From NCBI GenBank assembly GCA_958448165.1, contig CAUDCW010000018.1, positions 1 to 28,279 of the forward strand: a stretch of DNA of 28,279 nt. The letters are read 5' to 3'. This document shows positions 14,619 through 22,981 of the stretch, one piece after another. The notes under the pieces were generated by a model, which saw nothing but the letters and a program-made list of their open reading frames with translations, was not told the DNA's origin and searched no databases. Every line of letters starts with the position of its first letter. Within the stretch, counting starts at the first letter, position 1. The DNA is from an uncultured Oscillospiraceae bacterium (GTDB lineage Bacteria > Bacillota > Clostridia > Oscillospirales > Acutalibacteraceae). Made by a program: the position numbers and the translations under genes.

Positions 14619-14967
14619 CTTGCAGGCAATAAGAGAAAACACAAGGCTTCAGCTCAATTTAAGGCACGAAAGCCCCGAAAACATTTCAATAAAGGTCGGT
14701 CTTGCAACCTGCGGTATCGAGGCAGGCGCAAGAGAGGTTCTGAACGCATTTGTTGACGAGGCTGAAAAAAGAAAGCTTGAAAATGTTACGATAACCGCAA
14801 TGGGCTGTATCGGTCTTTGCAGTAACGAGCCTGTTGTTGAGGTTCAGTTCCCGGGACAGGACAAGGTTACATACGTTGATATGACGCCCGAAAAGGCTGT
14901 TCGTGTTATCGAGGAGCATATCATAAATAACAAAACCGTCGATGAATTCACAATCGGCGCTAACTGA
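14602..14967 (+). CDS. hndB: Thioredoxin-like [2Fe-2S] ferredoxin (HndB-like)
   Basis: The 121-residue protein has the thioredoxin-like ferredoxin fold found in HndB of NADP-reducing hydrogenases and at the N-terminus of the NuoF-like subunit downstream. Cys37 (TCGIEAGA), Cys69 and Cys73 (MGCIGLCS) are visible. The fourth ligand of the usual Cys4 set is not obvious, so cluster type is uncertain. ATG 14602 is chosen because GGAGG lies 8 nt before it; an in-frame TTG at 14587 precedes that ribosome site. It probably relays electrons between the NuoE- and NuoF-like subunits, or is a spare copy of that domain. Confidence 0.88.
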   Translation: MKSMADLQAIRENTRLQLNLRHESPENISIKVGLATCGIEAGAREVLNAFVDEAEKRKLENVTITAMGCIGLCSNEPVVEVQFPGQDKVTYVDMTPEKAVRVIEEHIINNKTVDEFTIGAN

Positions 14968-14983
14968 TGAAGGAGGAAGATAA

Positions 14984-16771
14984 ATGTATCGTTCCAATGT
15001 GCTTGTATGCGGCGGTACCGGTTGTACCTCCTCAAACAGCGGAGAGATTATTAACGCTCTTGAAAGAGAGATTAAGGCAAGAGGACTTGAAAAAGAGGTA
15101 GAGGTTGTAAAGACAGGCTGCTTCGGACTTTGCGCCTTAGGCCCGATTATGATTGTTTACCCCGAGGGCAGCTTCTACAGTATGGTTAAGGTTGAGGATA
15201 TTCCCGAAATCGTAGAGGAGCATTTGCTCAAGGGCAGAATTGTAAAAAGACTTCTGTATCAGGAGACTGTTGACGGCGACAACATCAAGTCCCTCAACGA
15301 AACTCCTTTCTATGCAAAGCAGCAGAGAACAGCGCTGAGAAACTGCGGCGTTATCAACCCCGAGTGCATAGACGAATATATCGCAATGGACGGCTACAAG
15401 GCACTTGAAAAGGTGCTTACACAGATGACCCCTGACGAGGTTATCGAGGAAATCAAGGCTTCGGGACTCAGAGGAAGAGGCGGCGGCGGCTTCCCGACAG
15501 GACTCAAGTGGAGCTTTGCGGCTGCACAGCAGGCAGACCAGAAGTATGTATGCTGTAACGCCGACGAGGGCGACCCGGGCGCATTTATGGACCGTTCTAT
15601 TCTTGAGGGCGACCCGCACACGGTATTGGAGGCAATGGCTATCGCAGGCTATGCGATAGGCTCTACACATGGCTATATCTATGTTCGTGCAGAGTACCCG
15701 ATTGCTGTTGAAAGACTGAGAATTGCAATCAATCAGGCTCACGAGTACGGACTGCTTGGCGATAACATTTTCGGCACAGACTTCAGCTTTGACGTTCAGC
15801 TCAGACTGGGCGCAGGCGCATTCGTATGCGGCGAGGAAACAGCTCTTATGACCTCAATCGAGGGCAACAGAGGTGAGCCAAGACCCCGTCCGCCGTTCCC
15901 GGCTGTAAAGGGTCTGTTCCGGAAGCCGACAATTCTTAATAACGTAGAAACCTATGCAAATATTACCCAGATTATATTAAAGGGTGCCGACTGGTTCAAC
16001 AGCATCGGTACAGAGAAGTCGAAGGGTACAAAGGTGTTCGCCCTCGGCGGAAAGATTGCCCACACAGGACTTGTTGAGGTTCCGATGGGCACTACACTTC
16101 GTGAAATCGTTGAGGAAATCGGCGGCGGCGTTCCGAACGGCAAGAAGTTCAAGGCTGCACAGACGGGCGGCCCGTCGGGCGGCTGCATCCCTGCCGAGCA
16201 TCTCGACATTCCGATTGACTACGACAATCTTATCGCCATCGGCTCAATGATGGGCAGCGGCGGACTTATCGTAATGGACGAAACAACCTGTATGGTTGAT
16301 ATCGCAAAGTTCTTCCTTGAGTTCACCGTTGACGAGAGCTGCGGCAAGTGTACGCCGTGCCGAATCGGTACAAAGCGACTTCTCGAAATGCTTGAGAAAA
16401 TCACATCGGGCAACGGCACGATGGAGGACCTCGACAAGATGGAGAAGCTGTGCTACTACATAAAGGAAAACGCACTTTGCGGACTCGGTCAGACTGCGCC
16501 TAACCCGGTGCTGTCAACTCTCCACTTCTTCCGTGACGAGTATGTTGCCCACGTTAAGGACAAGAAATGTCCTGCCGGAGTATGTAAGAAGCTCTTGCAG
16601 TACAGCATTGTCGAGGACAAGTGCCGTGGCTGCACAGCCTGCGCAAGAGTATGTCCTGTCGGAGCTATCAGCGGCAAGGTTAAAGAGCCTCACAAGATTG
16701 ACACAACAAAGTGCATCAAGTGCGGAGCTTGTATGGAAAAATGTAAGTTCGGCGCAATTGTGAAGGGTTAA
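14984..16771 (+). CDS. hydB: NuoF-like NAD(H)/FMN-binding subunit of [FeFe]-hydrogenase
   Basis: This diaphorase subunit oxidises or reduces NAD(H) at FMN and is thought to hold the bifurcating flavin site in trimeric hydrogenases. The 595 residues comprise a thioredoxin-like [2Fe-2S] domain (Cys9, 14, 46, 50); the FMN/NAD domain with GRGGGGFPTG (164-173) and CNADEGDPGAF (191-201); the N3-type [4Fe-4S] site ESCGKCTPCR with Cys453, 456, 459 and Cys499; and a two-cluster ferredoxin tail with Cys547, 550, 553, 557 and Cys577, 580, 583, 587. AAGGAGGAAG precedes the ATG. The extra ferredoxin tail separates it from complex I NuoF and fits HydB/HndC. Confidence 0.96.
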   Translation: MYRSNVLVCGGTGCTSSNSGEIINALEREIKARGLEKEVEVVKTGCFGLCALGPIMIVYPEGSFYSMVKVEDIPEIVEEHLLKGRIVKRLLYQETVDGDNIKSLNETPFYAKQQRTALRNCGVINPECIDEYIAMDGYKALEKVLTQMTPDEVIEEIKASGLRGRGGGGFPTGLKWSFAAAQQADQKYVCCNADEGDPGAFMDRSILEGDPHTVLEAMAIAGYAIGSTHGYIYVRAEYPIAVERLRIAINQAHEYGLLGDNIFGTDFSFDVQLRLGAGAFVCGEETALMTSIEGNRGEPRPRPPFPAVKGLFRKPTILNNVETYANITQIILKGADWFNSIGTEKSKGTKVFALGGKIAHTGLVEVPMGTTLREIVEEIGGGVPNGKKFKAAQTGGPSGGCIPAEHLDIPIDYDNLIAIGSMMGSGGLIVMDETTCMVDIAKFFLEFTVDESCGKCTPCRIGTKRLLEMLEKITSGNGTMEDLDKMEKLCYYIKENALCGLGQTAPNPVLSTLHFFRDEYVAHVKDKKCPAGVCKKLLQYSIVEDKCRGCTACARVCPVGAISGKVKEPHKIDTTKCIKCGACMEKCKFGAIVKG

Positions 16772-16788
16772 GAGAGGAGTGTGGCAAG

Positions 16789-18534
16789 ATGGAAATGATA
16801 AACATTAAGATTAACAATATCCCCTTAAGCGTTGAAAAGGGAACAACTATTTTAGAGGCTGCCGCTCAGATCGGCATCAATATCCCCACACTCTGCTTCT
16901 TAAAGGATATAAACGAAATCGGCGCTTGCCGTATGTGCGTAGCCGAGGTTAAGGGTGCAAGAAGCCTTGTTGCGTCCTGCGTTTACCCGATTGAGCGTGA
17001 GGGTACAGAGATTTTCACAAATACAAAGAAGGTTCAGGATTCAAGAAGAACTACTCTTGAGCTTATCCTCTCAAACCACGAGAGAAAATGCCTTTCCTGC
17101 CCCCGCAGCGGCTCATGCGAGCTTCAGAAAATGTGTAATGAGTTCGGCGTTGACGACGAGTGCCGCTTTGACGGTGACAACCCGAAGGTTAAATATGACG
17201 ATTCAACACCGCACCTTATCAGAAACAACAGCAAGTGCGTTCTCTGCCGCCGCTGTGTTGCAGCCTGCAACGAGCAGTTTGTCGGCGTAATCGGCGCAAA
17301 CAACCGTGGCTTTGACACAGAAATCGGCTGTTACTTCAACGCTGATCTGAACAGCACCTCCTGCGTATCCTGCGGTCAGTGTACTGCTGTATGTCCGACA
17401 GGCGCTCTTGTTGAAAAGGACCAGACTCAGCTTGTATTTGACGCTATAGATGATCCCGACAAGTTCGTTGTTGTTCAGACTGCTCCTGCTATCAGGGCAA
17501 CTCTGGGCGAGTGCTTTGATATGCCGATCGGCACAAACGTAAAGGGCAAGATGGTAACTGCCCTTAAGATGCTCGGCTTTGACAAGGTGTTTGACACCGA
17601 CTTCGGCGCTGACCTCACAATTATGGAGGAGGCAAACGAGTTTATCGAGAGAGTACACAACGGCGGCACACTGCCGATGATTACCTCCTGCTCACCGGGT
17701 TGGGTTAAATTCTGCGAGTATTATTATCCAGAGCTTCTGCCGAACCTTTCAAGCTGCAAGTCACCGCAGCAGATGACAGGCGCAATGATAAAGACCTACT
17801 ACGCTCAGAAGGAGAACATCGACCCTGCGAACATTGTGGTAGTTTCAATTATGCCCTGCACAGCCAAGAAGTTTGAGGTTGACCGTGACGACCAGAACGC
17901 CGCAGGTGTTCCTGACGTTGACATCGCCCTCACAACAAGAGAGCTTGCAAGAATGATAAAGGCACAGCAGATTCAGTTCACAAAGCTTCCCGACAGCGAC
18001 TTTGACCCTGCTCTCGGCATCACAACAGGTGCAGGTGCAATCTTCGGCGCAACGGGCGGCGTTATGGAGGCTGCTTTGCGTACAGCCGCAGACACACTGA
18101 CAGGTCAGTCGCTTGAGGAGATTGACTATAAAGAGGTAAGAGGCACCGAGGGCATCAAGGAAGCTACCTACAACGTAGCAGGAATTGACGTTAAGGTTGC
18201 AGTAGCCAGCGGACTCAGGAATGCGGCTGCAGTGCTCGACAAGGTTAAGTCGGGCGAGGCTGATTATCAGTTCATCGAGATTATGTGCTGTCCTGGCGGC
18301 TGTGTAAACGGCGGCGGTCAGCCGATTCAGCCGGCAAGCGTACGCAACTTCACTGATTTGAAGGCGGAGCGTGCAAAGGCTCTGTATGAGGAGGACCTCA
18401 ATCTTCCGCTCAGAAAGTCGCACGACAGCCCGATAATCAAGCAGGTTTACGAGGAGTTCCTCGAAAAGCCGGGCAGCCACAAGGCACACGAGATTCTTCA
18501 TACTACATATGTTGCAAGAAAGAAGTTCCAATAA
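16789..18534 (+). CDS. hydA: [FeFe]-hydrogenase catalytic subunit
   Basis: This subunit forms or oxidises H2 at the H-cluster. The 581 residues hold an N-terminal [2Fe-2S] domain (Cys36, 47, 50, 64), a His-Cys3 [4Fe-4S] site (His97, Cys101, 104, 110), two ferredoxin clusters (Cys150, 153, 156, 160 and Cys192, 195, 198, 202) and the H-domain. The three signatures are L1 TSCSPGW (299-305), L2 MPCTAKKFE (355-363) and L3 EIMCCPGGCVNGGGQP (497-512). L1 has Ser where single-subunit enzymes have a second Cys, as in other NAD-linked hydrogenases. AGAGGAG stands 9 nt before ATG 16789. With the NuoE- and NuoF-like subunits it should form an electron-bifurcating complex (inference from architecture). 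Confidence 0.97.
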   Translation: MEMINIKINNIPLSVEKGTTILEAAAQIGINIPTLCFLKDINEIGACRMCVAEVKGARSLVASCVYPIEREGTEIFTNTKKVQDSRRTTLELILSNHERKCLSCPRSGSCELQKMCNEFGVDDECRFDGDNPKVKYDDSTPHLIRNNSKCVLCRRCVAACNEQFVGVIGANNRGFDTEIGCYFNADLNSTSCVSCGQCTAVCPTGALVEKDQTQLVFDAIDDPDKFVVVQTAPAIRATLGECFDMPIGTNVKGKMVTALKMLGFDKVFDTDFGADLTIMEEANEFIERVHNGGTLPMITSCSPGWVKFCEYYYPELLPNLSSCKSPQQMTGAMIKTYYAQKENIDPANIVVVSIMPCTAKKFEVDRDDQNAAGVPDVDIALTTRELARMIKAQQIQFTKLPDSDFDPALGITTGAGAIFGATGGVMEAALRTAADTLTGQSLEEIDYKEVRGTEGIKEATYNVAGIDVKVAVASGLRNAAAVLDKVKSGEADYQFIEIMCCPGGCVNGGGQPIQPASVRNFTDLKAERAKALYEEDLNLPLRKSHDSPIIKQVYEEFLEKPGSHKAHEILHTTYVARKKFQ

Positions 18535-18576
18535 TAAAAAGGGAATTTCCAACGATAGATTGATAGAATAAAAAAT

Positions 18577-18613
18577 AACAGGGGCTGTGCAAAAGCGCAG
18601 CTCTTGTTGTTTG
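18577..18613 (+). terminator. Intrinsic terminator of the hydrogenase operon
   Basis: AACAGGGGCTGTGC (18577-18590) pairs with GCGCAGCTCTTGTT (18595-18608), a 14-bp stem with three G-T pairs and an AAAA loop, followed by GTTTG. It lies 43 bp after the hydA stop. The T-tract is weak, but a second hairpin follows at 18711. Confidence 0.7.
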
Positions 18614-18710
18614 CGTGAAATTATATTGATACAGCAATATCACTGTGTTATTATTAAGGTGTAAGGAAACGGTTTTGACTGTTTTGCAAAATAGGTTTGT
18701 TTAATTTAAA

Positions 18711-18753
18711 ATAACCGCTCTGTAGTGCGAATACAGGGCGATTATTTCTTTTT
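18711..18753 (+). terminator. Second terminator, near copy of the one after the topoisomerase genes
   Basis: ATAACCGCTCTGTA (18711-18724) pairs with TACAGGGCGATTAT (18732-18745), with one mismatch, and is followed by TTCTTTTT. Stem and flank match the hairpin at 9341-9371 except in the loop. Between the two terminators, 18655-18695 holds a degraded trace of the dispersed repeat core. From 18754 to 19007 I see no gene; there is an AT-rich stretch and a GGCGCTTGTGCC hairpin. Confidence 0.8.
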
Positions 18754-19007
18754 AATATGTTTTATGGTTTCACACGCCGCTACTAAAACAATAGCAAACG
18801 AGATTAGGAACAGTCGGTTAAATCAATATATGTTTTAGCAATTAATTTTTGTTTCATTTTTTATTTTCTTTTTATTCTTCGACAAAATCGGGCAGCGGCA
18901 TAATATATAATGGAAGATGCACGGCGCTTGTGCCGCCTTATCGGCTGACAAGGCTCTCGGCGGTGTTTTTACTGCAATTCCGGCACAGTGATATCGGGCT
19001 TGAGCAA

Positions 19008-19037
19008 TAAAAAAACTGCCGCACTGATGTGCGGCAG
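19008..19037 (-). terminator. Intrinsic terminator of the Na/Pi cotransporter gene
   Basis: A perfect 9-bp stem CTGCCGCAC-TGAT-GTGCGGCAG (19016-19037) is followed on the minus strand by a run of seven T. It lies about 93 bp after the transporter stop codon. Confidence 0.85.
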
Positions 19038-19129
19038 GAGCTGTTGTTATACTTAAGAAAGCGCTGATTAAATCGTTTGTGCAAATTGAACCGTCAGATT
19101 TTTCGCCGGTCTGCTCTCAAAATCGTTCC

Positions 19130-20923
19130 TCAATGCGTCGGGACGGATTCGGGAATGTGAGCCGAGGTGTTTTCGGGCAGAGTGTATTTCTTCTTGAAGC
19201 TTTCATACTCTGTTCTGTACTGACCGAATTCATAGCCTCTTATCTCGTGCAGATACTCGTGTGTTTCAAAGCTCTCTTTGTTTACCTGTATCATACACAC
19301 TGCGATGTTGGAGCAATGGTCAGACACTCTCTCGTAGTTTGTAAGTAAATCCGAGAAGATGAAACCAAGCTCTATGGTGCACTCGCCCTCTCTCAGGCGT
19401 GCGATGTGGCGCTTTTTAAGCTTGTCACGCAGGTTGTCGATAACCTGTTCAAGCGGCTCGACCTTGTCGGCAAGCGAATAATCGTTGTTCTTGAAAGCGT
19501 CAATGGCGATGTCAAGAATTTCACGCAGAGCGTTTGTCATAACCTGAACCTCTGCCTTAGCCTGCGGCGAGAAGGAAATCTTCTTCTGCTCCATTTCCTT
19601 TGACACATCGTGAATGTTGAGTGCGTGGTCGCCGATTCGTTCAAAATCGCCGATGCAGTGCAGCAGCTTTGAAACCTCCTTGCTGTCGGAAACAGACAGG
19701 GTTTTGCTGCTCAGCTTGACGAGATATGAGCCGAGAATGTCCTCGTAATTGTCAATCGCCTCTTCACGGTCGTTGATTCTCTGTGCGAGCTTTTCGTCGT
19801 AGCCGTTTTCTATCAGCAACAGTGCGTCAAGAATTGTTTTCTTTGAAAGCTCAGCCATCTTGATTGCCATATTGTGGCACTGCTCGGTTGCAAGACCCGG
19901 AGTGTTCAGGAAACGCTGGTCAAGGAACGGTGCGTCCTCGTCCTCTTCTTTGTCCCTGATGGTCAGGCAGGCGAGCTTTTCAAGCAGCTTTGAGAACGGG
20001 AAGAGAAGCACGGTAACAAGCACGTTGAAGCAGGTGTGGATTACTGCGATTGAAGCGGGCGTTGCAATTTCGCTTACAAAGCTGAAGTTCACAAAAGCAT
20101 TGACGGCATAGAATATTACCGACACGACAATGGTTCCTATAACGTTGAAGTAAAGGTGAACAAATGCCGCACGCTTTGCGTTTTTCTTGGCGCCGATGCA
20201 CGACAGCAGCGCCGTAACGCAGGTGCCGATGTTTTGACCCATAACAATCGGGATAGCTGTTGAAACCGAGATAATTCCCGTTGAGGCAAGCGCCTGAAGA
20301 ATTCCGACAGACGCCGAGGACGACTGGATAACAGCCGTCAGCAGTGCGCCGGCAAGAATACCGAAGAACGGATTCTGGAAGATGATAAGGAAGTTTGCAA
20401 AATCGGGGTTGTCGGCAAGAGGGGTCATAGCGCCGCTCATTGTCGTCATACCGAACATAAGCACCGCAAAGCCGACCATAATGTTGCCGACGTTCTTTTT
20501 CTTTCCGTCCTTGCAGAACATAATAAGAAAAATACCGATGATTGCAACGATAGGCGAGAAGTTCTTTGGCTGAATAAGCTGCATAACGAGGCTGTCGCCC
20601 TCAATGCCCGTCAGGCTCAGAATCCAGCCGGTGATGGTTGTTCCTATGTTTGCGCCCATGATGATGCCGATTGCCTGATAAAGCTTCATTATGCCGGAGT
20701 TTACAAAGCCGACAACCATAACCGTGGTAGCCGACGAGGACTGTATAACGGCGGTAACGCCGGCGCCCAGCAGAAGTCCTTTGACGGTTGTGTTCGACAT
20801 TTTTTCAAGGGTTTTTTCAAGACGTCCGTCAGACGTTTTTTCAAGTCCGTCGCCCATTACGTTCATTCCGTACAAAAACAACGCCAGACCGCCGATAAAG
20901 GTAAGAATAGAAAATAAATCCAT
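19130..20923 (-). CDS. Na/Pi cotransporter with C-terminal PhoU domain
   Basis: Members of this family move phosphate with Na+ across the membrane. The 597 residues have about eight membrane helices with the two inverted signature repeats AVIQSSSATT (58-67) and AVIQSSSASV (198-207). A cytoplasmic PhoU-like helical domain follows (about 340-560), as in NptA/YjbB-type bacterial members. The ATG at 20923 is preceded by AAAGGAC; a longer frame to 20959 starts before the ribosome site. TTTACA-N5-TTTACA repeats upstream look like PhoP boxes and suggest phosphate-starvation control. It is transcribed alone, toward the hydrogenase operon, and ends at its own terminator. Direction of phosphate movement (uptake or efflux) cannot be read here. 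Confidence 0.93.
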   Translation of the reverse strand: MDLFSILTFIGGLALFLYGMNVMGDGLEKTSDGRLEKTLEKMSNTTVKGLLLGAGVTAVIQSSSATTVMVVGFVNSGIMKLYQAIGIIMGANIGTTITGWILSLTGIEGDSLVMQLIQPKNFSPIVAIIGIFLIMFCKDGKKKNVGNIMVGFAVLMFGMTTMSGAMTPLADNPDFANFLIIFQNPFFGILAGALLTAVIQSSSASVGILQALASTGIISVSTAIPIVMGQNIGTCVTALLSCIGAKKNAKRAAFVHLYFNVIGTIVVSVIFYAVNAFVNFSFVSEIATPASIAVIHTCFNVLVTVLLFPFSKLLEKLACLTIRDKEEDEDAPFLDQRFLNTPGLATEQCHNMAIKMAELSKKTILDALLLIENGYDEKLAQRINDREEAIDNYEDILGSYLVKLSSKTLSVSDSKEVSKLLHCIGDFERIGDHALNIHDVSKEMEQKKISFSPQAKAEVQVMTNALREILDIAIDAFKNNDYSLADKVEPLEQVIDNLRDKLKKRHIARLREGECTIELGFIFSDLLTNYERVSDHCSNIAVCMIQVNKESFETHEYLHEIRGYEFGQYRTEYESFKKKYTLPENTSAHIPESVPTH

Positions 20924-21011
20924 TGATATTGTCCTTTCCGGTGAGTAATAAAATGACATATGTATCCGACCGCCGCTTGCACGGTTGATGAATTTGTCGC
21001 GGCAGGCTGAA

Positions 21012-21028
21012 TTTACATATTTTTTACA
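21012..21028 (+). promoter_or_regulatory. PhoP-box-like direct repeat, plus orientation
   Basis: Two TTTACA hexamers (21012-21017 and 21023-21028) are separated by 5 bp, giving an 11-bp period. This matches the TT(A/T/C)ACA-N5 repeat pattern bound by PhoP of Bacillus. It lies about 90 bp upstream of the Na/Pi cotransporter start. Confidence 0.45.
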
Positions 21029-21073
21029 ACAAAATAATGATAACTGCGGCAGGTAAAAGTGAAGTGTGTGTTT

Positions 21074-21090
21074 TGTAAAATCTATGTAAA
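21074..21090 (-). promoter_or_regulatory. PhoP-box-like direct repeat, facing the Na/Pi cotransporter
   Basis: Read on the minus strand, TTTACA-N5-TTTACA occurs again (plus-strand TGTAAA at 21074-21079 and 21085-21090). It points toward the transporter. A possible -10 TATCAT lies 32 bp downstream on that strand (21042-21037). Two such pairs in one 310-bp spacer next to a phosphate gene are unlikely to be chance. Confidence 0.5.
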
Positions 21091-21207
21091 GTGGAGCCTT
21101 TTAAAAGCAGAATATTGAGATTTTGCCTTGGAAAATTTGTTTAATTTTTCCGATAAAGTTAAATTAAATAAAAGTTCACATATTGTTTTTATATTAATTC
21201 CACAATT

Positions 21208-21216
21208 TGCTATAAT
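21208..21216 (+). promoter_or_regulatory. Extended -10 promoter of the CBS-domain gene
   Basis: TGCTATAAT is an extended -10 (TGnTATAAT). No good -35 is present 17 bp upstream (TTTATA), which fits the extended type. The start codon follows about 33 bp later. Confidence 0.65.
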
Positions 21217-21248
21217 TGAAATAAAGAAAAGAGGTGAAGATTAATAAA

Positions 21249-21689
21249 ATGAACATTATCATGCTGTTAAAGCCAAAATGTGATGTTGCATATATTTATG
21301 AAACAAACAGCATCAGGCAGGGTCTTGAAAAAATGCGTTACCACGGCTACACTGCGATTCCCGTTATAGCCAAGAACGGTGAATATGTCGGCACGGTGAA
21401 CGAGGGAGATTTTCTTTGGCATATACTCGACAGCAACGACTGCTCGCTGAAAAAGCAGGAAAATTATACGGTTAAGGATATTCTGAGGAAGGGCTGGAAT
21501 CCGCCGGTTACCATAACAACCCCCATCGAAACGCTTCTGCTCAGGGTGATGGACCAGAACTTTGTTCCGGTTATTGACGACAGAGGAGTCTTTATGGGTA
21601 TTATAACCCGAAGCGATATAATTAAGTATTATTACAATCAGAAGTCAATTGACGACGCAATAGCCTCTATTATGAAGGTGAGCGTCTGA
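21249..21689 (+). CDS. CBS domain-pair protein
   Basis: The 146-residue protein is essentially one Bateman module: two CBS motifs. The first covers about residues 5-60 (GYTAIPVIAKNGEYVGTVNEGDF) and the second about 80-140 (FVPVIDDRGVFMGIITRSDI). Such stand-alone pairs usually bind adenine nucleotides and sense energy state, acting on unknown partners. ATG 21249 is chosen; the GTG at 21234 lies within the ribosome site AGAGGTGA. It is a single gene between its own promoter and terminator. The target cannot be inferred from the neighbours (a phosphate carrier and tRNA genes). Confidence 0.88.
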   Translation: MNIIMLLKPKCDVAYIYETNSIRQGLEKMRYHGYTAIPVIAKNGEYVGTVNEGDFLWHILDSNDCSLKKQENYTVKDILRKGWNPPVTITTPIETLLLRVMDQNFVPVIDDRGVFMGIITRSDIIKYYYNQKSIDDAIASIMKVSV

Positions 21690-21720
21690 TAGCTATAAAT
21701 AAACTGCAAAGAAACCCGGG

Positions 21721-21751
21721 GCCGGAGCGGCGTCTGCTGTTCCGGCTTTTT
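21721..21751 (+). terminator. Intrinsic terminator of the CBS-domain gene
   Basis: GCCGGAGC and GTTCCGGC close a GC-rich stem (21721-21746) with an inner GGC/GCT helix, followed by TTTTTG. It lies 31 bp after the stop. Confidence 0.85.
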
Positions 21752-21844
21752 GTGGGAAAGCTGCAATAAACATCGTTGCGAGCGGCATAGAATACTGCCA
21801 AAAGCGAAAAAATAAATTTTTTTGATAAAAATTTTAAAAAAGTG

Positions 21845-21873
21845 TTGACAAAAGTGTTCTGAAGTGGTATTAT
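21845..21873 (+). promoter_or_regulatory. Promoter of the tRNA-Thr/tRNA-Tyr pair
   Basis: TTGACA (21845-21850), a 17-bp spacer and TATTAT (21868-21873) stand 30 bp before tRNA-Thr. The A/T-rich block just upstream (about 21806-21840) looks like an UP element. The same TTGACA-17-TATTAT pair precedes the initiator tRNA gene. Confidence 0.85.
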
Positions 21874-21903
21874 AAATGAGCGTCAAGTGAGTAACTTGAA
21901 TGT

Positions 21904-21979
21904 GCTGGTGTAGCTCAGTTGGTAGAGCAGCTGATTTGTAATCAGCAGGTCGGGGGTTCAAGTCCGTCCACCAGCTCCA
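21904..21979 (+). tRNA. tRNA-Thr (anticodon TGT)
   Basis: The 76-nt gene folds as a cloverleaf: acceptor GCTGGTG with CACCAGC, a D-arm with AGCTCAGTTGGTAGAGC, an anticodon stem CTGAT/ATCAG around TTTGTAA, a TTCAAGT T-loop, and an encoded CCA. A hairpin (AAAGGCTA with TAGCCTTT, 21983-22013) separates it from the next tRNA and may guide processing. Confidence 0.97.
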
Positions 21980-22019
21980 AAGAAAGGCTATTTGCCATAT
22001 GGCGGTAGCCTTTATATAT

Positions 22020-22104
22020 GGGAGAATTCCCGAGTGGCCAAAGGGGGCAGACTGTAAATCTGTTGCAATTTGCTTCGGTGGTTCGAATCCACCTTCTCCC
22101 ACCA
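22020..22104 (+). tRNA. tRNA-Tyr (anticodon GTA)
   Basis: The 85-nt gene has acceptor GGGAGAA with TTCTCCC, anticodon stem CAGAC/ATCTG around TGTAA, the long variable arm expected for tRNA-Tyr, a TTCGAAT T-loop and an encoded CCA. It lies 40 bp after tRNA-Thr, so the two are probably one transcript. Confidence 0.97.
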
Positions 22105-22105
22105 G

Positions 22106-22137
22106 AAAAAGACGATTGTTTCGACAATCGTCTTTTT
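22106..22137. terminator. Intrinsic terminator of the tRNA transcript
   Basis: A perfect 13-bp stem AAAAAGACGATTG with its complement (22106-22118 and 22125-22137) has a 6-nt loop. Flanking A and T runs make it symmetrical, so it can act on both strands. It begins 2 nt after the tRNA CCA end. Confidence 0.9.
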
Positions 22138-22148
22138 CAGTTATATTC

Positions 22149-22284
22149 GCCTTACGGCAAGGTTAATTGTTACGCAGTGATATTTTGGCTTTGCCAAGTG
22201 ATATTGCCCTTCGGGCAGCTTCGGGCGAATATAATATCACTTATGCTAAGCATAAATATAACTTTCACAAAGTGAAAATATCAC
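22149..22284. repeat. String of small hairpins with 3-4-nt loops
   Basis: Five short palindromes stand in a row: GCC-TTAC-GGC (22149), TTGGC-TTT-GCCAA (22185), TGCCC-TTC-GGGCA (22205), TTATGC-TAA-GCATAA (22241) and TTTCAC-AAA-GTGAAA (22263). Between them GTGATATT occurs at 22177 and 22198, and its complement AATATCAC at 22233 and 22277, so the whole can also fold as one large structure. Stems differ in sequence while loop size and spacer are kept. A related string begins inside the hydE 3' end. No gene is seen in 22138-22377. Confidence 0.7.
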
Positions 22285-22377
22285 TCTGTGTGAATTTCCA
22301 TATCTTCTGTATCGGCTTGTTATTTTTTCGTCAAAACTGCGAATACTGTTTTTATATTAAAACAGGGGGCGTTATTA

Positions 22378-22812
22378 ATGATAGAAGAGGATACAGTCAG
22401 ACTGCTCAGAGAATGTGATGCAGGCGTGAGAATGGGGGTGGCTTCAATAGATGATGTGCTTTGCAGTGTGTCCGATGATGATTTCAGAAAGAAGCTGATG
22501 GACTGCAAAAGCCGCCACGATAAGCTCGGTGACGAAATAGAACAGCTTTTGAACGAATATCACGATGAGGGCAAAGAACCCGGCATAATGGCTAAGGGTA
22601 TGTCGCAGATGAAAATTGACTTTAAGCTTGCCATAGATAAATCGGACAATACTATCGCAGAGATTATGACAGACGGCTGTAATATGGGCGTAAAATCACT
22701 CAGCCGCTATCTTAATCAATATAAAGCGGCAGACGAAAAATCAAAGGACATCGCAAAACGCCTTATAAAGCTTGAGGAAAAGCTGGCTGTTGATATTCGC
22801 CGCTTTCTGTAA
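22378..22812 (+). CDS. Small all-helical protein, ferritin-like/DUF2383-type
   Basis: The 144-residue protein is predicted to be entirely helical and highly charged, with no membrane segment or signal peptide. Segments such as AGVRMGVASIDDVL, a Glu/His-bearing helix around residues 50-62 (HDKLGDEIEQLL, then EYHDEG) and DGCNMGVKSLSRYLNQYK resemble the four-helix ferritin-like DUF2383/PA2169 group common in Clostridia. I could not line up a full di-iron ligand set, so metal binding is unproven. The start is ATG 22378 behind AGGGGGCG. It is a single gene with no obvious functional tie to its neighbours. Positions 22813-22981 after it hold no gene I can support. Confidence 0.75.
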   Translation: MIEEDTVRLLRECDAGVRMGVASIDDVLCSVSDDDFRKKLMDCKSRHDKLGDEIEQLLNEYHDEGKEPGIMAKGMSQMKIDFKLAIDKSDNTIAEIMTDGCNMGVKSLSRYLNQYKAADEKSKDIAKRLIKLEEKLAVDIRRFL

Positions 22813-22981
22813 CAGCCACAGCTGTTTGCATTGCCGACTGAATAAACCGTGGGAACTGTCGCTCGGATAAACAAATCAACAGCCGAGGCTGAATCGACAA
22901 CGCAGAGATTTGATTTCTTTGAAGTTGCTGAAGAAATGAGGAAGAAGTGGAAAAAATCTCTACTGATTTAAACAAAAAACA

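Noticed and set aside
21638..22102. Minus-strand frame of 154 codons opposite the two tRNA genes
   Set aside because: It is the antisense of tRNA-Thr and tRNA-Tyr. Phrases such as GEGGFEPPK and WWTDLNPRPADYKSAALPTEL are the well-known false proteins produced by reading tRNA genes backward.
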